Assembly: GCA_030841085.1 (NCBI GenBank)
Contig: JAVEDP010000038.1
Location: 62,001 to 126,000 of the forward strand
DNA from: Pyrinomonadaceae bacterium
GTDB taxonomy: Bacteria > Acidobacteriota > Blastocatellia > Pyrinomonadales > Pyrinomonadaceae
Reading direction: 5' to 3'
Length of the DNA stretch: 64,000 nucleotides
A program made the translations under genes and the position numbers. Below, one piece after another: positions 9,140 to 18,831 of the stretch (positions are counted from its first letter, which is position 1; every line of letters begins with the position of its first letter). Under the pieces are notes generated by a model, which was given only the letters and a program-made list of their open reading frames with translations, had not been told where the DNA came from and made no database searches.

Positions 9140-9243
9140 GTCCAAAGTCCAATGTCCAAAGTCCAATGTCTAAAACCGAGTGTTTTAGTATCGGAAGAAT
9201 GACTTTGGCTTTGGACTTCGGACTTTGGATTTTGGACCTTGGA
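9140..9243. repeat. Inverted arrays of 7-nt repeats (GTCCAAA)
   Basis: The left array is five heptamers at 9140-9174 (GTCCAAA, GTCCAAT alternating). The right array at 9209-9243 is five heptamers of the complementary word (CTTTGGA and variants). A spacer of about 35 nt separates them. The structure lies between two convergent genes and could fold into one long hairpin, possibly ending transcription from both sides. The same word recurs at 62075-62189. Confidence 0.85.
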
Positions 9244-9248
9244 CAACG

Positions 9249-10028
9249 TTAGTCGCGCACAGCCACGATCGTCGAGCGTTCTTCAAACCGATCGCCGTAC
9301 ATGTAGTAATACTGCGCGCTGCTCACCTTTGCGATACTGAAGCCGAGCATGCCAAACACTTCCCGATAAACGCCGAGCGAATACGTCCACCAGGTAAAAT
9401 CATTCTCGGGATTGCTGGCCAGTGATTCAAACCGCGCGATCCGTTCATCGGTTTGCAGCAGCGGCGAGATGAGTACGATTGTTTCTTTCGTCAGCCGCGC
9501 GATCGACGCCAGCGCTGTGATTTGATCGTTCAAATGCTCAAGCACCGAGCCGACGATGGCGACATCAAACTGTCCCAACTCCGCCGGCAGTTCATAAATG
9601 TTGCCGTAATAAACCTCAGCCCTGGACTTCAGCAGGCGGTGAGACAGCCAATACGCATTTTTCCATTGCTCGATTTCTTTGCCGTACTGCTCGGCCCAGG
9701 CGGCCGGGTCGCGAGAATAGAGTTTATCTTTGAAGGGCAGGAACTCTTGTTGACGCGGATCGCTCATGTCAAACGACACCACGCGCGCCGCTCCTCTCTT
9801 CTCGGCCTCGAAACTCAGAAAGCCTGTTGCGGCGCCGACGTCCAGGACTGACTTGCCTGCAACCGTCACGCCCCCAACGTAATCATCAAACCGGCCGCGC
9901 AGGTCCCAGTGGGCCGGCACCAAACCAAACCCCGGCAGCTCCATCGCGTGATAAAAGAAACAGTCTTCGAGCCGGTCGACAAATCGCGGCCGCTCGAACA
10001 ATGAATCTGTTTCCAACTTTTCATTCAT
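9249..10028 (-). CDS. Class I SAM-dependent methyltransferase
   Basis: About 259 residues from ATG at 10028 (MNEKLETDSLFERP). The longer open frame to 10211 runs through an intergenic palindrome and the YfhO gene end, so it is not the start. SAM motif I is SVLDVGAATGFLSFEAEKRGA near residue 65; FDVAIVGSVLEHLND near 165 is the usual acidic/active-site segment. A family with 'RGRFDDYVGG' before motif I occurs among glycan methyltransferases. It lies on the minus strand just downstream of yfhO-like, separated by about 100 bp of palindrome. The substrate is unknown; surface glycan is an inference from context. Confidence 0.82.
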   Translation of the reverse strand: MNEKLETDSLFERPRFVDRLEDCFFYHAMELPGFGLVPAHWDLRGRFDDYVGGVTVAGKSVLDVGAATGFLSFEAEKRGAARVVSFDMSDPRQQEFLPFKDKLYSRDPAAWAEQYGKEIEQWKNAYWLSHRLLKSRAEVYYGNIYELPAELGQFDVAIVGSVLEHLNDQITALASIARLTKETIVLISPLLQTDERIARFESLASNPENDFTWWTYSLGVYREVFGMLGFSIAKVSSAQYYYMYGDRFEERSTIVAVRD

Positions 10029-10037
10029 TCGTTTCAC

Positions 10038-10136
10038 GTAAAGCAAACTGTTAGTTTGCGTTGGCGGCCACCATTCACGTTCGGTTCGCGGCAGGATGAT
10101 CCCTCCCAACCAACGCAATCTAACAGATTGCTTTAC
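10038..10136. repeat. Inverted repeat overlapping the yfhO-like stop codon
   Basis: The arms 10038-10064 and 10110-10136 match at nearly every position. Each starts or ends in GTAAAGCAA/TTGCTTTAC and contains CCAACGCAA. Each arm is itself partly self-complementary. The stop codon of the gene at 10133 lies in the right arm. It belongs to the wider set of palindromic elements in this window. Confidence 0.8.
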
Positions 10137-13100
10137 ATCCTGGACCACCAAACAAGCGCTGCCAATGTCAACAGCGAAATTATGAACCCAATCAGCACCG
10201 ACTTGGGCCAATAGACAAATTCCACTAAATGATTGCCGGCGGGGACAGCGACACCGCGCAAGTTGTAATTTACGCGCACCACGTCAGCAGATTGCCCATC
10301 CACGTACGCGCGCCAACCGGGGTAGTGATTCGCGCTGAGCACCAACAACGCCGGTCCGCTGGCGGCTGTGGTCACTTCAACTTTATTGGGGTCGTGGGTC
10401 GTTATTTTTGCCTGTCCGGGCGACTGGCTCGTTTTTCCGAATTGAATGCCGGTGGTCGATTCTACTAAAGCGGTTTGTGACGGGTTCCAGCTTTCGCCGT
10501 CCGGAGTTTTACCGGAACGGATGATGTCAATTTGAGTTTCACCTGTCGCCACCAATTCCCGCGTCGCCAACCATGCGCGCGGCAACACGCGCGTGTTCTC
10601 AAAGACGGCTACGTTCTCAACTTGCCCGATACGTTGCCAGCGTTGGTTTCCCTGGTCCAGTTCGGGCTGGGTCGGATGCTTTTCTATTTCGTTGGAAACA
10701 TCTGGTTGTTTTTCAGTATTCTGCGCCAGCTCTTTCTTTACCCATTCCCTGCGCACCGGAAATGCCCGGTCAGCATCCGCAAGCGCGATGCGATTTACAC
10801 TCAACAACAACTCCGGCGCGGACGACACCCGCGCAACCGTCAACTCTCCCCCGGTAACGATCGTGGCAGCCGACAAGTTGAAAGAAGCGACGTAAGTGTG
10901 CGCCTCGTATGTCCCTTGCGCATCTTCCACTTCATAACTGGTCCCTACGGTCGCGCGCTTATGCTTTATTCGTGAATGTATGTCGCGACGGTCATGCGCC
11001 CATTCGGACGTGTGCTCGCCGGCGCGCAGTTCGAAATTCAACTGCTGTCCATCTTCCGTATTCAAGTGAAGGTGCGCGACGACCGTGCCATCCGGTACCG
11101 TCTCGGACCATGACAGGTTTGTAAGCAGCGCAATGCGATCCACGCGCGTAGGCGGGATACTGAACACCAGGCGTTGTCCGGGTGTCAGACTCGCAGTGTT
11201 CAATTCCTCTTCGCCGAAGTGCTGGCCGCCATAAATCTGCGTGGCAACGGGAAAGTCACCGGGCACGTTTGTCGTGTTGTTTGCCGCGTTGTTTTTGACG
11301 ATCGGTTTCGAGCTGGACGTCGTGGTTGAACTGAAGGCGGGCCTTGCAAGCAAATAACGCACGTTCAGTAGATCCAGTTCACGACTGTCATTTCCCAACG
11401 TGCGTTTCGCGTCGGTGAGTTCACCCCAAACTTTCATGTCGCCGGCCAGGTGACTGTAACGGGCCAGTCCAAAGCCGTCGTAGCCGGCAGCGTTTTCGAC
11501 ATCGTGCATCATGTAAATATCGGGCTGCAGCAACACTTCCCAGGCGCGGCCCGGCATTGACGGGCCCAATCCAATAGCCGGATCGAATGGCTGGTCCTCC
11601 GTCAGGATTCGATAGGGATTTTTCTCGCCGTCGTCGCGCGCGCGCAACAATGGCACCGTTGCCGGCGCGGTCCATACTGTCATGTTCGGTGTCGGGCTGG
11701 ACAAGCGCCAACCAGTCGATTGTCCCCAAACGACCAAATCGATTGCGACGACCAGAAAAAGTAACAACACTCTTGCGCGTCGCGGTTGTTTCGCAACGAA
11801 CCACAGAACGCCGACGCTAAGCGCTGCGATTACCAAAGGCAGAAACAACTCCGGCGCTCTTAAGATGGATACAGGCGCAGTGCGGCCCATGTGAAAATCT
11901 GCGGGGCGTCCCACCGTTATGGCAAGACACGTCAACGCAAAAACAACGACGCCAATTATAAGCACCGAGCGCAATATCTTTTCGCGATCGCGCGCTTCGG
12001 TGATTGCGGTTAGTCCGCGACCAGCGAGTACCGCAAGCGCAAATTCAACTTCCATCAGGTGGCGCGCCGGCACGCGAAACAGGTTGAGCACCGGCACAAA
12101 ATAAATCAAACGGTAGAAGTGGAAGGGCGCGTAGCGACCAAGTGCAAGCAGGAAACAAACAACTGCAACGACGCCCCAAAACTTCGTTACCACGTCGCGC
12201 TTGAGTGCGAGTGCGAGACTCGCCAACGCAATCGCTGCAATGCCAACATAACCCACATACTCCCCATAAAACGCCGGCCCAACGTACGGCGCGCGAAACA
12301 ACTGGCCATCGCCGCCGCCCATCACGTAGGGCGCGAAGAACGTCCACAGGAAACGCGGCGGCAAACTGAATGAGGTAAAGAAATCGTAGGAAGCATCAGC
12401 GCGCAAGCTGTTTCGCAACAGCTCGAGCGTGGGCAGGATTTGCACTGCGGCCAGCGCCAGTCCTGCGGCAATGAAAACCAGCGCGACGAGATACCCAAAA
12501 CGCGTTGATGTTGCTGAACGACTCGCACGCCACCTGACCACCGCATAAGCCGCTGAAACGAGCAGAGCGTAGCTAAGCGTTTGCTGATGACCAGCGAAAA
12601 CTTGTAAGGCAACGAGCACCGCCAGCAGCACGCCGCGACTTCGTTTGCCATCCGCGCCATAGCCATCGATCGCCCACAGCAGCCAGGGCAAAAGCGCAGC
12701 CGTGTGCAGTATATTGGTGTGTCCGATTTGGCCGATGAGAAAGCCGCTCCATTGCCAAACAAGACTGGTCAGCGCGGCGCCCGCGATACTCGCTCCGGTT
12801 CGCCGCGCATAGAGATAAGCGCCAAGCGCCGCGAGCATGTAGCTCGCGAGCATCATCAAATTTGTCGCGACCGGTATACTGAAGAGTAAGTAAAGCCAGT
12901 TCAGCGGAAAGAGCACGCCGGCCTGTGCCGCTCCAAACAGTGGCATGCCGCTGAAAATGTAGGGATTCCAAAGCGGCAGATGTCCGGCGCGGATCATGTG
13001 TGCGACCGCGACGCGGATCGGTATGTTAAAAATGACCCCGTCGTCGGGCGAGATGATTAAGCTTCCGTTCGTGGCGGGGAAAAAATAAAGCAGCGGCAGT

Positions 13101-13168
13101 AACGAGACAGCTATCGCCGCCGCACAACTCGGCGTTATCTTTGAACGAAGACTTAATGGAAGTTGCAT
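10133..13168 (-). CDS. YfhO family membrane protein
   Basis: About 1011 residues. The first roughly 490 residues hold a dozen membrane segments; the remainder is a large extracytoplasmic domain with one or two final membrane spans (ending LAALVWWSRM). Hallmarks are the first-loop motif SPDDGVIFNIPIR, PLWNPYIFSGMPLFG and the C-terminal NHYPGWRAYVDG. Members of this family include proteins that glycosylate lipoteichoic acid or other surface polymers from lipid-linked sugars. Starts at 13219 or 13168 are both possible. Either overlaps the 5' end of the divergent gene starting at 13156. The sugar specificity is unknown. Confidence 0.85.
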   Translation of the reverse strand: MQLPLSLRSKITPSCAAAIAVSLLPLLYFFPATNGSLIISPDDGVIFNIPIRVAVAHMIRAGHLPLWNPYIFSGMPLFGAAQAGVLFPLNWLYLLFSIPVATNLMMLASYMLAALGAYLYARRTGASIAGAALTSLVWQWSGFLIGQIGHTNILHTAALLPWLLWAIDGYGADGKRSRGVLLAVLVALQVFAGHQQTLSYALLVSAAYAVVRWRASRSATSTRFGYLVALVFIAAGLALAAVQILPTLELLRNSLRADASYDFFTSFSLPPRFLWTFFAPYVMGGGDGQLFRAPYVGPAFYGEYVGYVGIAAIALASLALALKRDVVTKFWGVVAVVCFLLALGRYAPFHFYRLIYFVPVLNLFRVPARHLMEVEFALAVLAGRGLTAITEARDREKILRSVLIIGVVVFALTCLAITVGRPADFHMGRTAPVSILRAPELFLPLVIAALSVGVLWFVAKQPRRARVLLLFLVVAIDLVVWGQSTGWRLSSPTPNMTVWTAPATVPLLRARDDGEKNPYRILTEDQPFDPAIGLGPSMPGRAWEVLLQPDIYMMHDVENAAGYDGFGLARYSHLAGDMKVWGELTDAKRTLGNDSRELDLLNVRYLLARPAFSSTTTSSSKPIVKNNAANNTTNVPGDFPVATQIYGGQHFGEEELNTASLTPGQRLVFSIPPTRVDRIALLTNLSWSETVPDGTVVAHLHLNTEDGQQLNFELRAGEHTSEWAHDRRDIHSRIKHKRATVGTSYEVEDAQGTYEAHTYVASFNLSAATIVTGGELTVARVSSAPELLLSVNRIALADADRAFPVRREWVKKELAQNTEKQPDVSNEIEKHPTQPELDQGNQRWQRIGQVENVAVFENTRVLPRAWLATRELVATGETQIDIIRSGKTPDGESWNPSQTALVESTTGIQFGKTSQSPGQAKITTHDPNKVEVTTAASGPALLVLSANHYPGWRAYVDGQSADVVRVNYNLRGVAVPAGNHLVEFVYWPKSVLIGFIISLLTLAALVWWSRM

Positions 13169-14946
13169 TGAAGAAACAGGAAGCCCGAGCGACGATTTGG
13201 GACGATATTGTTCACGCATTCGCCGTCATCAGGCAATTGATTGCCGCCCGCAAGGCCGAAGCGGTGTGTGCGGCGCTGCTACTCGTGATGGCCGCCAACC
13301 TCTTCGCGGTGATTTCGCGCAAGAGTCTCACCAACGATGAAATCGTTCACATTCCGGCCGGATACTACCACCTAGTTGCGGGAAAATTCCAACTCAACAA
13401 CGAACACCCACCGCTCGTCAAAATGTGGGCCGCTCTGCCGCTCCTCTTCATCCAGCCAAACGAAGTTCCCGCCGGCGAAGTAACGGGAAACTATTCGGAA
13501 GAAACCTGGAAGTACATGGAGCTATTTTGGCCGAGCAATCGCGAACACCTCGAAGCCATTTTCTTTTGGACGCGCGCGATGATGGTCCCAATCACGCTCG
13601 GACTTGGCCTCCTGCTATTTCTTTACGCGCGGGATCTGTTTGGCGCCCGCGCTGCCGTGCTTGCCGTCGCGCTTTACACGCTGGAGCCGACCGTGCTCGG
13701 GCACGGACATATCGTGCACACCGATTTACCCGCGACGTTAAGCTTTCTGCTTTTTTTCTTTGTGCTGCGATTTTACCTGAAGGCGCGTACTCCCCGGCGC
13801 GCGTTACTGCTGGGACTCGCGAGCGGCGTAGCGCTGATCATAAAGTTTTCCATGATCATAGTGCTGCCGGTGCTCGCACTCCTGGCAATTGCCGGATTTA
13901 TTTTCGCGCCGCGCTGGCAGGAAAATCGCAAGCGGATCGCCCTCCACCTGGCAATAGTTGTTTGCGCCATAATCCTAGTCGTCAACGCCGCCTACTACTT
14001 TCGCAGCCCGCCGATCCTGGCTGCCGACGTTAAATGGGTGCAGACACAATCTCCGTCCTCCTTCAACAACTGGATGACATTTTTTCAGGTGGGCTCGAAG
14101 GTGGTCCCCACTTACTGGTTGTTCGGCCAGTACAATGTCATGCTTCATAATCGCGATGGCCATGCGACGTCGTTGCTGGGCCAGTACAGCCAAAAAGGTT
14201 GGTGGTATTACTTCCCGGTGGCCTTCGCACTTAAGACGTCGTTGCCGTTTCTTATTCTCGCCGCGGTCGCGCTCGGGTGGGCGCTGTGGGCATTGTGGAA
14301 AAGGGACTGGCGCTTTCTTTGGCTGATCATTCCTTTCGCTATTTACGCTGCGATGTCGATGTCAAGCAATATCAATATTGGTATTCGACATTTCTTGCCC
14401 GCTTATTCATTTCTTTTCATAGCCACAGGCGCATTTCTCGATCGCTTGCTGCGCGTGAAATATGCTCGGCACTTGACGATTGCAATTGTCGTTTTAATGT
14501 TGAGCTGGATGAGCGTTGAGATGTTGCGCGCTTTTCCTAACTACATTCCGTATATGAACCAACTAGCTTCGAATCATCCGCACTGGTGGTATTTGTCAGA
14601 CTCAAATGTCGAGTGGGGCGACGACGCGCGCGACTTGGCGGATTACCTGCACGCGCATGGCGAGTCCGAAGTGCGCGGCGCGCTTTCCGGGGGTTGGGGC
14701 ACGTTGCAGTTCTATGGGATTCGCTATCATGAAATATTTCCTAAGCCGGGCCGCGTGATTCCGGAAACTCGTTACGTCGCGATCGGCGCTAGTTTTCTCA
14801 ATGGTTCGACTATCGCAATTCCGGCCGATGAACACGGAAATCTCGTGTCCGAAGAAGAGCGCATTAACTACCTCGCTGCATACCGGACCCGCGTTCCGGA
14901 AGCCACATTTGGTAACTCAATTTTTCTCTATCGCGTGAAAGACTAG
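13156..14946 (+). CDS. GT39/ArnT-like membrane glycosyltransferase (GT-C)
   Basis: About 596 residues with around 11 membrane segments. The first periplasmic loop has LTNDEIVHIPAGYYHL and NNEHPPLVKM, the acidic catalytic region and the EHPPL motif of GT39/PMT-like enzymes, which transfer a sugar from a polyprenyl phosphate. The C-terminal region has SDSNVEWGDDARDLADYL, common in bacterial members. ATG at 13156 is the first ATG in frame; TTG at 13141 and GTG at 13264 are alternatives. The divergent yfhO-like gene overlaps the start head to head. It ends 16 bp from the convergent gene at 14963. Confidence 0.85.
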   Translation: MEVALKKQEARATIWDDIVHAFAVIRQLIAARKAEAVCAALLLVMAANLFAVISRKSLTNDEIVHIPAGYYHLVAGKFQLNNEHPPLVKMWAALPLLFIQPNEVPAGEVTGNYSEETWKYMELFWPSNREHLEAIFFWTRAMMVPITLGLGLLLFLYARDLFGARAAVLAVALYTLEPTVLGHGHIVHTDLPATLSFLLFFFVLRFYLKARTPRRALLLGLASGVALIIKFSMIIVLPVLALLAIAGFIFAPRWQENRKRIALHLAIVVCAIILVVNAAYYFRSPPILAADVKWVQTQSPSSFNNWMTFFQVGSKVVPTYWLFGQYNVMLHNRDGHATSLLGQYSQKGWWYYFPVAFALKTSLPFLILAAVALGWALWALWKRDWRFLWLIIPFAIYAAMSMSSNINIGIRHFLPAYSFLFIATGAFLDRLLRVKYARHLTIAIVVLMLSWMSVEMLRAFPNYIPYMNQLASNHPHWWYLSDSNVEWGDDARDLADYLHAHGESEVRGALSGGWGTLQFYGIRYHEIFPKPGRVIPETRYVAIGASFLNGSTIAIPADEHGNLVSEEERINYLAAYRTRVPEATFGNSIFLYRVKD

Positions 14947-14962
14947 ATTGGCCGTGCAGAAA

Positions 14963-16375
14963 TCAGTTGTGGGCAACGCGGGATTGGAAAGGTGACGTTG
15001 TCCGCCTTCTCGTTTTCGTAGCGAGTTGAATGACAAACAGCGTCGCCGAAATCATTAGTGGCAGGAGCAGCGATCGCGCCAGCGGATACGCAAGCTTCTC
15101 CCCTGCTCCTAACGACGTGACGTGGTTCCAGAAAGCAGTCTCCCCATGTGGGCAACCCATGGCCCCGCGCAACGCGCCAACGAGATTAACCACAAACGAG
15201 TAGACGCCGGTCAGCACCACAGCGAGGGCCGCAAGCACGCGTTCGCTTGGGCGAGACAGGTAGCTGAAGCCAACGATGCCGAGACAGGCGAAGGGCATCG
15301 CCGGCAACAGGTAGCGCGGGCCAAACTGACAGTCGCCGTCTGATTTGATGTTGAAAACATATGCCGCCAGGACAATCATCAATCCCAGCAGCGTTAGAAA
15401 CGTCGCGCCGCGTTTGATTTCACGCGGAAAGTATGACAAACCAAATAATCCAACCGCGAACACCGGCACATAGAACACCAGCGCTCGCGAATAAAAAGCC
15501 AGCTTGTCGCCAAGGTTCTTTGGTGTGAAGTGCCAGAAGGTATCAGCAAACATGCTGGCGCCCGCGATATTTGCCAGGCGCAATGGATTGCCAAAACTAA
15601 CCCAGTCAAAGATGAATAGCGGCAGCAAGCCGGCGAGCAAGCCGGCGAGAAAGACCGGCAAAAGTTCCCACCGCCTCAAGTACAGAAAATAGACCGCGCA
15701 AAGTAGGACCATGAAAAACGGCAACATCGAGGTTGTGATTGTCAGTCCCAACAGCAAACCCGCTGCTGCTGATTTCAAATACCTATGCTCATCAACCTCT
15801 CGGCGCGATAGTTGAAAAATAAGATAGAAAGCAAGCACCAGATAACCGGTAGCCAGCGCATCGTGGTGAGCGATTCCTGAATAAGGAAAGGTTGTGGTTG
15901 CAAAGACGTAGGCTAGCGTAGCCGCGACGGGCCAGAACACGTCGTTGGGATTGGCTGCCAGGCCACGAGCAAGCTTAAAAAGGGCGGCGGCAGAGGCGGC
16001 GAGAACCAGCGAAGTAGTGAAGAAGACAACGAGAGCGGAAGTAAGTTGGTAGTTCTTCAGATAGTTGAGACCAAAAATGCGCAGCACAAAGAAAACCACT
16101 GCCCCCGCCATAAACTGACCCGGCTGTTTTGCAGCGTACAGGTGATTGTCATATCGAAAGACGTCACCCTTGGTTGTCATTTGCAGCGTTGCTCCGCCTT
16201 CCAGGTAAAAGTGATGGCGTTCGACCATCGCTTCTACGCCGATCTGTTGCAGGTCAAACGCTGTCAAGTTACTTGAATTGATTACCGCACCGTAAGCAAA
16301 CCAGGTCATCAAAAAGATAAGTACCGCAGGACGAGCGAGCAAGTCGATTAATATTTTTTTGTTCGGCTGCTTCAC
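14963..16375 (-). CDS. Polytopic membrane protein, GT-C-like
   Basis: A 470-residue protein with about 11 hydrophobic segments and no large soluble domain. A first extracytoplasmic loop (about residues 33-85) carries acidic residues and RYDNHLYAAKQPGQF, a layout resembling GT-C glycosyltransferases. I do not recognise a specific family. The start is GTG at 16375, preceded by AGGAAACC. It lies 26 bp after the GT4 gene ending at 16402, so the two are probably co-transcribed. It may transfer a sugar in the same surface-glycan pathway (inference). Confidence 0.65.
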   Translation of the reverse strand: MKQPNKKILIDLLARPAVLIFLMTWFAYGAVINSSNLTAFDLQQIGVEAMVERHHFYLEGGATLQMTTKGDVFRYDNHLYAAKQPGQFMAGAVVFFVLRIFGLNYLKNYQLTSALVVFFTTSLVLAASAAALFKLARGLAANPNDVFWPVAATLAYVFATTTFPYSGIAHHDALATGYLVLAFYLIFQLSRREVDEHRYLKSAAAGLLLGLTITTSMLPFFMVLLCAVYFLYLRRWELLPVFLAGLLAGLLPLFIFDWVSFGNPLRLANIAGASMFADTFWHFTPKNLGDKLAFYSRALVFYVPVFAVGLFGLSYFPREIKRGATFLTLLGLMIVLAAYVFNIKSDGDCQFGPRYLLPAMPFACLGIVGFSYLSRPSERVLAALAVVLTGVYSFVVNLVGALRGAMGCPHGETAFWNHVTSLGAGEKLAYPLARSLLLPLMISATLFVIQLATKTRRRTTSPFQSRVAHN

Positions 16376-16401
16376 GGTTTCCTGATGAATGTCGTTAAGA
16401 A

Positions 16402-17556
16402 TTAACGCCGCGCGGAGAACTCCCGCAAGGCGAACTCATAAACCTCGAGTGTCTTGCGTGCCGCATTCTGCCAGGAGAATTCCGCCGCCCGAGTTTGCCC
16501 GGCAATTGAGAATTTCTTCCTCGCGTTGCTGTCTTCCAACAAAGCCAAAATAGTTTCGCAGAGATCCGTGGCATCGGCCGGTTCAAAAAAGCTTGCTGCC
16601 TCGCCGGCGATTTCGACGAGAGCGGGTATGCGGCTGGCAATTACCGGCGCGCCGCAAGCCATCGCTTCCAGCGGTGGCAGACCGAAACCTTCGTACAAGG
16701 AAGGGTAGATAAACGCGCGACAAGACGAATAGAGTGCCCGCAGTTCCGCGTCATGAAGATAATCGGTGATGACAATGCGATCTTGCGCTGGAGATTTTCG
16801 GATATTTTCAAAGAACGGATCAGCGAGCCAACCGCGGCCGCCGGCGATCACTAATTTCAATCTGCTTTCCGGGCGAGCGCGAGTGAATTGCTCAAACGCA
16901 ACGACTAAAACATTCAAATTCTTTCGCGGTTCGATCGTTCCAACAGCGAGTAAGAATTCATCGCCGCAGCCAAGTCTGCAACGAATTTCCTGCGTGCTGT
17001 CAAAATCGACTGGGCGAAATGAAGCTCGCGCTGCTTCGGGAATCGCGAAAACTTTCTCAGAATTGATTTTCAGAAGTTCGCAAACTTCGCGTCGCACGCT
17101 TTCTGTTGGTGTGATTATGGCGTTGGCGGTGCGAGCCATGAGTGGCGTCCGGCGACGAGCCCGGCGAACACTTCTCTTCCGATGAGTTTCGGGATAAAGC
17201 AAGAGTGATAGGTCATGAATCGTAAGCACTGTCGCGCAGCGGCGCCACAACGGCACGTCATAGTTTGTGCCGTGGAAAAGTTCGATCTTGTTTCGACGCA
17301 CATAGCGAGGAAGCCCGTTCGACCACCAGTGGCGACCGAGCGGACCAACCGGCGCGCGCTTTAGTCTCAGATTTCCCGGAAGCTCGCTTCCTGCCGGATC
17401 CGCGTCGATTTCTATTGGCGCATAACTTGATGGATAGACCAGTTCGAATGTGTTTTCGGGCGCGGCCTGGGCGAGTGCGCGCGCGAGTTCGAAGGTGTAA
17501 TGGCCCACGCCTGTTTTTGGCGACGCGAGCGGCAGACCATCAAGTCCAATATGCAT
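16402..17556 (-). CDS. Family 4 glycosyltransferase (GT-B)
   Basis: About 384 residues. ATG at 17556 gives MHIGLDGLPLASPKTGVGHYTFELARAL, the usual GT4 N-terminus; the TTG 18 bases upstream is less likely. The second Rossmann domain has LLAVGTIEPRKNLNVLV and the donor-site motif YPSLYEGFGLPPLEAMACGAPV, with the conserved E-x7-E pair. These retaining enzymes work at the cytoplasmic membrane on lipid-linked glycan acceptors. The N-terminal pattern resembles mannosyl/rhamnosyl transferases, but the sugar cannot be assigned. It is the first gene of a two-gene minus-strand operon with 14963-16375. Confidence 0.9.
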   Translation of the reverse strand: MHIGLDGLPLASPKTGVGHYTFELARALAQAAPENTFELVYPSSYAPIEIDADPAGSELPGNLRLKRAPVGPLGRHWWSNGLPRYVRRNKIELFHGTNYDVPLWRRCATVLTIHDLSLLLYPETHRKRSVRRARRRTPLMARTANAIITPTESVRREVCELLKINSEKVFAIPEAARASFRPVDFDSTQEIRCRLGCGDEFLLAVGTIEPRKNLNVLVVAFEQFTRARPESRLKLVIAGGRGWLADPFFENIRKSPAQDRIVITDYLHDAELRALYSSCRAFIYPSLYEGFGLPPLEAMACGAPVIASRIPALVEIAGEAASFFEPADATDLCETILALLEDSNARKKFSIAGQTRAAEFSWQNAARKTLEVYEFALREFSARR

Positions 17557-17702
17557 TCTTTTTGCGCCTGGCAAGGCTGGCCGAGCAACCTGAGAACTGG
17601 TTGTTACTTCTCAGCTCAACCAGTTTTTTTCGCGAAAGTGGCGCGTTTAAAGCTTGATTGACGCGAGTTAGCGCCACGAGTTAGACTTTAGCCCTTGTCG
17701 GT

Positions 17703-17750
17703 GCGTCTAAACTTTTGGTTATAGACGCCTCCTCGTTTCGAGGCCTTTTC
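17703..17750 (+). other. Two small hairpins in the 5' leader of the DUF4214 gene
   Basis: The first stem pairs GCGTCTA (17703-17709) with TAGACGC (17722-17728). Right after it, CCTCG (17731-17735) pairs with CGAGG (17739-17743), followed by CCTTTTC. The second could be a weak terminator or attenuator ahead of the gene at 17785. No known riboswitch was recognised. The rest of 17557-17784 shows nothing clear apart from GGGAG before the start at 17785. Confidence 0.3.
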
Positions 17751-17784
17751 CTCAGAAGTTACATGTTACGCCGGGAGCAATAAG

Positions 17785-18750
17785 ATGAAATTTGCCTTAG
17801 CTTTACTAATCACAGCCTTTGCTGCCTTGACCGTTTGGGGCCAAGCGCCGACATTGCACATAGTAACCGAGATTCCCAATCTGCCATCCGACCTTTACTA
17901 CGGGACGACCAAAGTTAAGCCGTTGCGTTTGCGTCCGGGCACGAACACGCCCATCACCATCGCCGACGCCGACTTTTTCGTCAACCAGCAATACGTCGAT
18001 TTTCTTAGCCGGTTCCCTGACCAGAGTGGTTTCGATTTCTGGACCAGCCAGACGAGTTCTGCTCCTTGCGGCGGCGACGCGGAATGCATCCAGGGACGCC
18101 GCGACAACACTTCCGGCGCTTTCTTTCTTTCAATCGAGTTTCAGGAAACCGGCTATCTGGTCGAGCGCATGTACAAAGTGGCCTATGGTGACGTTGATGG
18201 CACATCGACCTTTGGTGGAACTCACACGCTCAAGGTGCCGATTGTTCGACGCAGCGAGTTTTTACCGGACACACTTCAAATGTCGAATGGCGTAGTGGTG
18301 AACCAGGGTAACTGGCAAGCGTTGCTCGAGAGTAACAAGGTGGCGTTTGCGAACGACTTTGTGTCGCGCGGCCGATTTACAGCCGCCTATCCAGCGTCAC
18401 TAACAGCTACGCAATTTGTAACAGCCTTGGACAACAACGCCGGTAATCCCCTGTCGTCCAGCGAGCGTACTCAGTTGATCAGTGATTTCGCGGGCGGCCT
18501 GAAAACGCGGGCGCAAGTGGTCAGAACAATTGCCGAAGATCAGGATTTGAATAACGCCGAGAAGAACAAAGCATTCGTCCTGATGCAGTATTTTGGCTAC
18601 CTGCGTCGCGACCCAAACTCGGGTCCGGACGCCGACCATACCGGCTATGACTTTTGGCTGCAGAAAATGAATAACCACGGCGGCGACTTTCACGCCGCGC
18701 AGATGGTTAGGTCGTTCCTGGTATCAGGCGAATACCTGAATCGGTTTTAG
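17785..18750 (+). CDS. Secreted DUF4214 domain protein
   Basis: A 321-residue protein with a clear signal peptide (MKFALALLITAFAALTVWGQA) and GGGAG upstream of the start. It then has a DUF4214-type module: FFVNQQYVDFLSRFPDQSG near 60, FFLSIEFQETGYLVERMYK near 113, and a second part, FVLMQYFGYLRRDPNSGP near 263. The motif pair resembles that of surface or S-layer-associated proteins; the family's role is not settled. It shares this module closely with the C-terminus of the convergent protease at 18977, which indicates duplication. No catalytic motif is seen. Confidence 0.82.
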   Translation: MKFALALLITAFAALTVWGQAPTLHIVTEIPNLPSDLYYGTTKVKPLRLRPGTNTPITIADADFFVNQQYVDFLSRFPDQSGFDFWTSQTSSAPCGGDAECIQGRRDNTSGAFFLSIEFQETGYLVERMYKVAYGDVDGTSTFGGTHTLKVPIVRRSEFLPDTLQMSNGVVVNQGNWQALLESNKVAFANDFVSRGRFTAAYPASLTATQFVTALDNNAGNPLSSSERTQLISDFAGGLKTRAQVVRTIAEDQDLNNAEKNKAFVLMQYFGYLRRDPNSGPDADHTGYDFWLQKMNNHGGDFHAAQMVRSFLVSGEYLNRF

Positions 18751-18758
18751 TAAGCTTT

Positions 18759-18828
18759 CGTAGGACAGGCATTCCTGCCTGTCCACATGTTAATCAAACA
18801 GCACTCGACAGACATGAATGTCTGTCCA
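18759..18828. repeat. Palindromic elements (GGACAGGCATTCC family)
   Basis: A 9-bp stem at 18763-18784 (GGACAGGCA, loop TTCC) is followed by a second stem at 18807-18826 (GACAGACA, loop TGAA). The same two-hairpin arrangement occurs at 60759-60824. The 26 bases at 18759-18784 are identical to 60759-60784. Confidence 0.85.
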
Positions 18829-18831
18829 ACA

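Noticed and set aside
9453-9851. 132-codon plus-strand frame opposite the methyltransferase at 9249-10028
   Set aside because: Arg/Gln-rich shadow translation of a well-supported gene.
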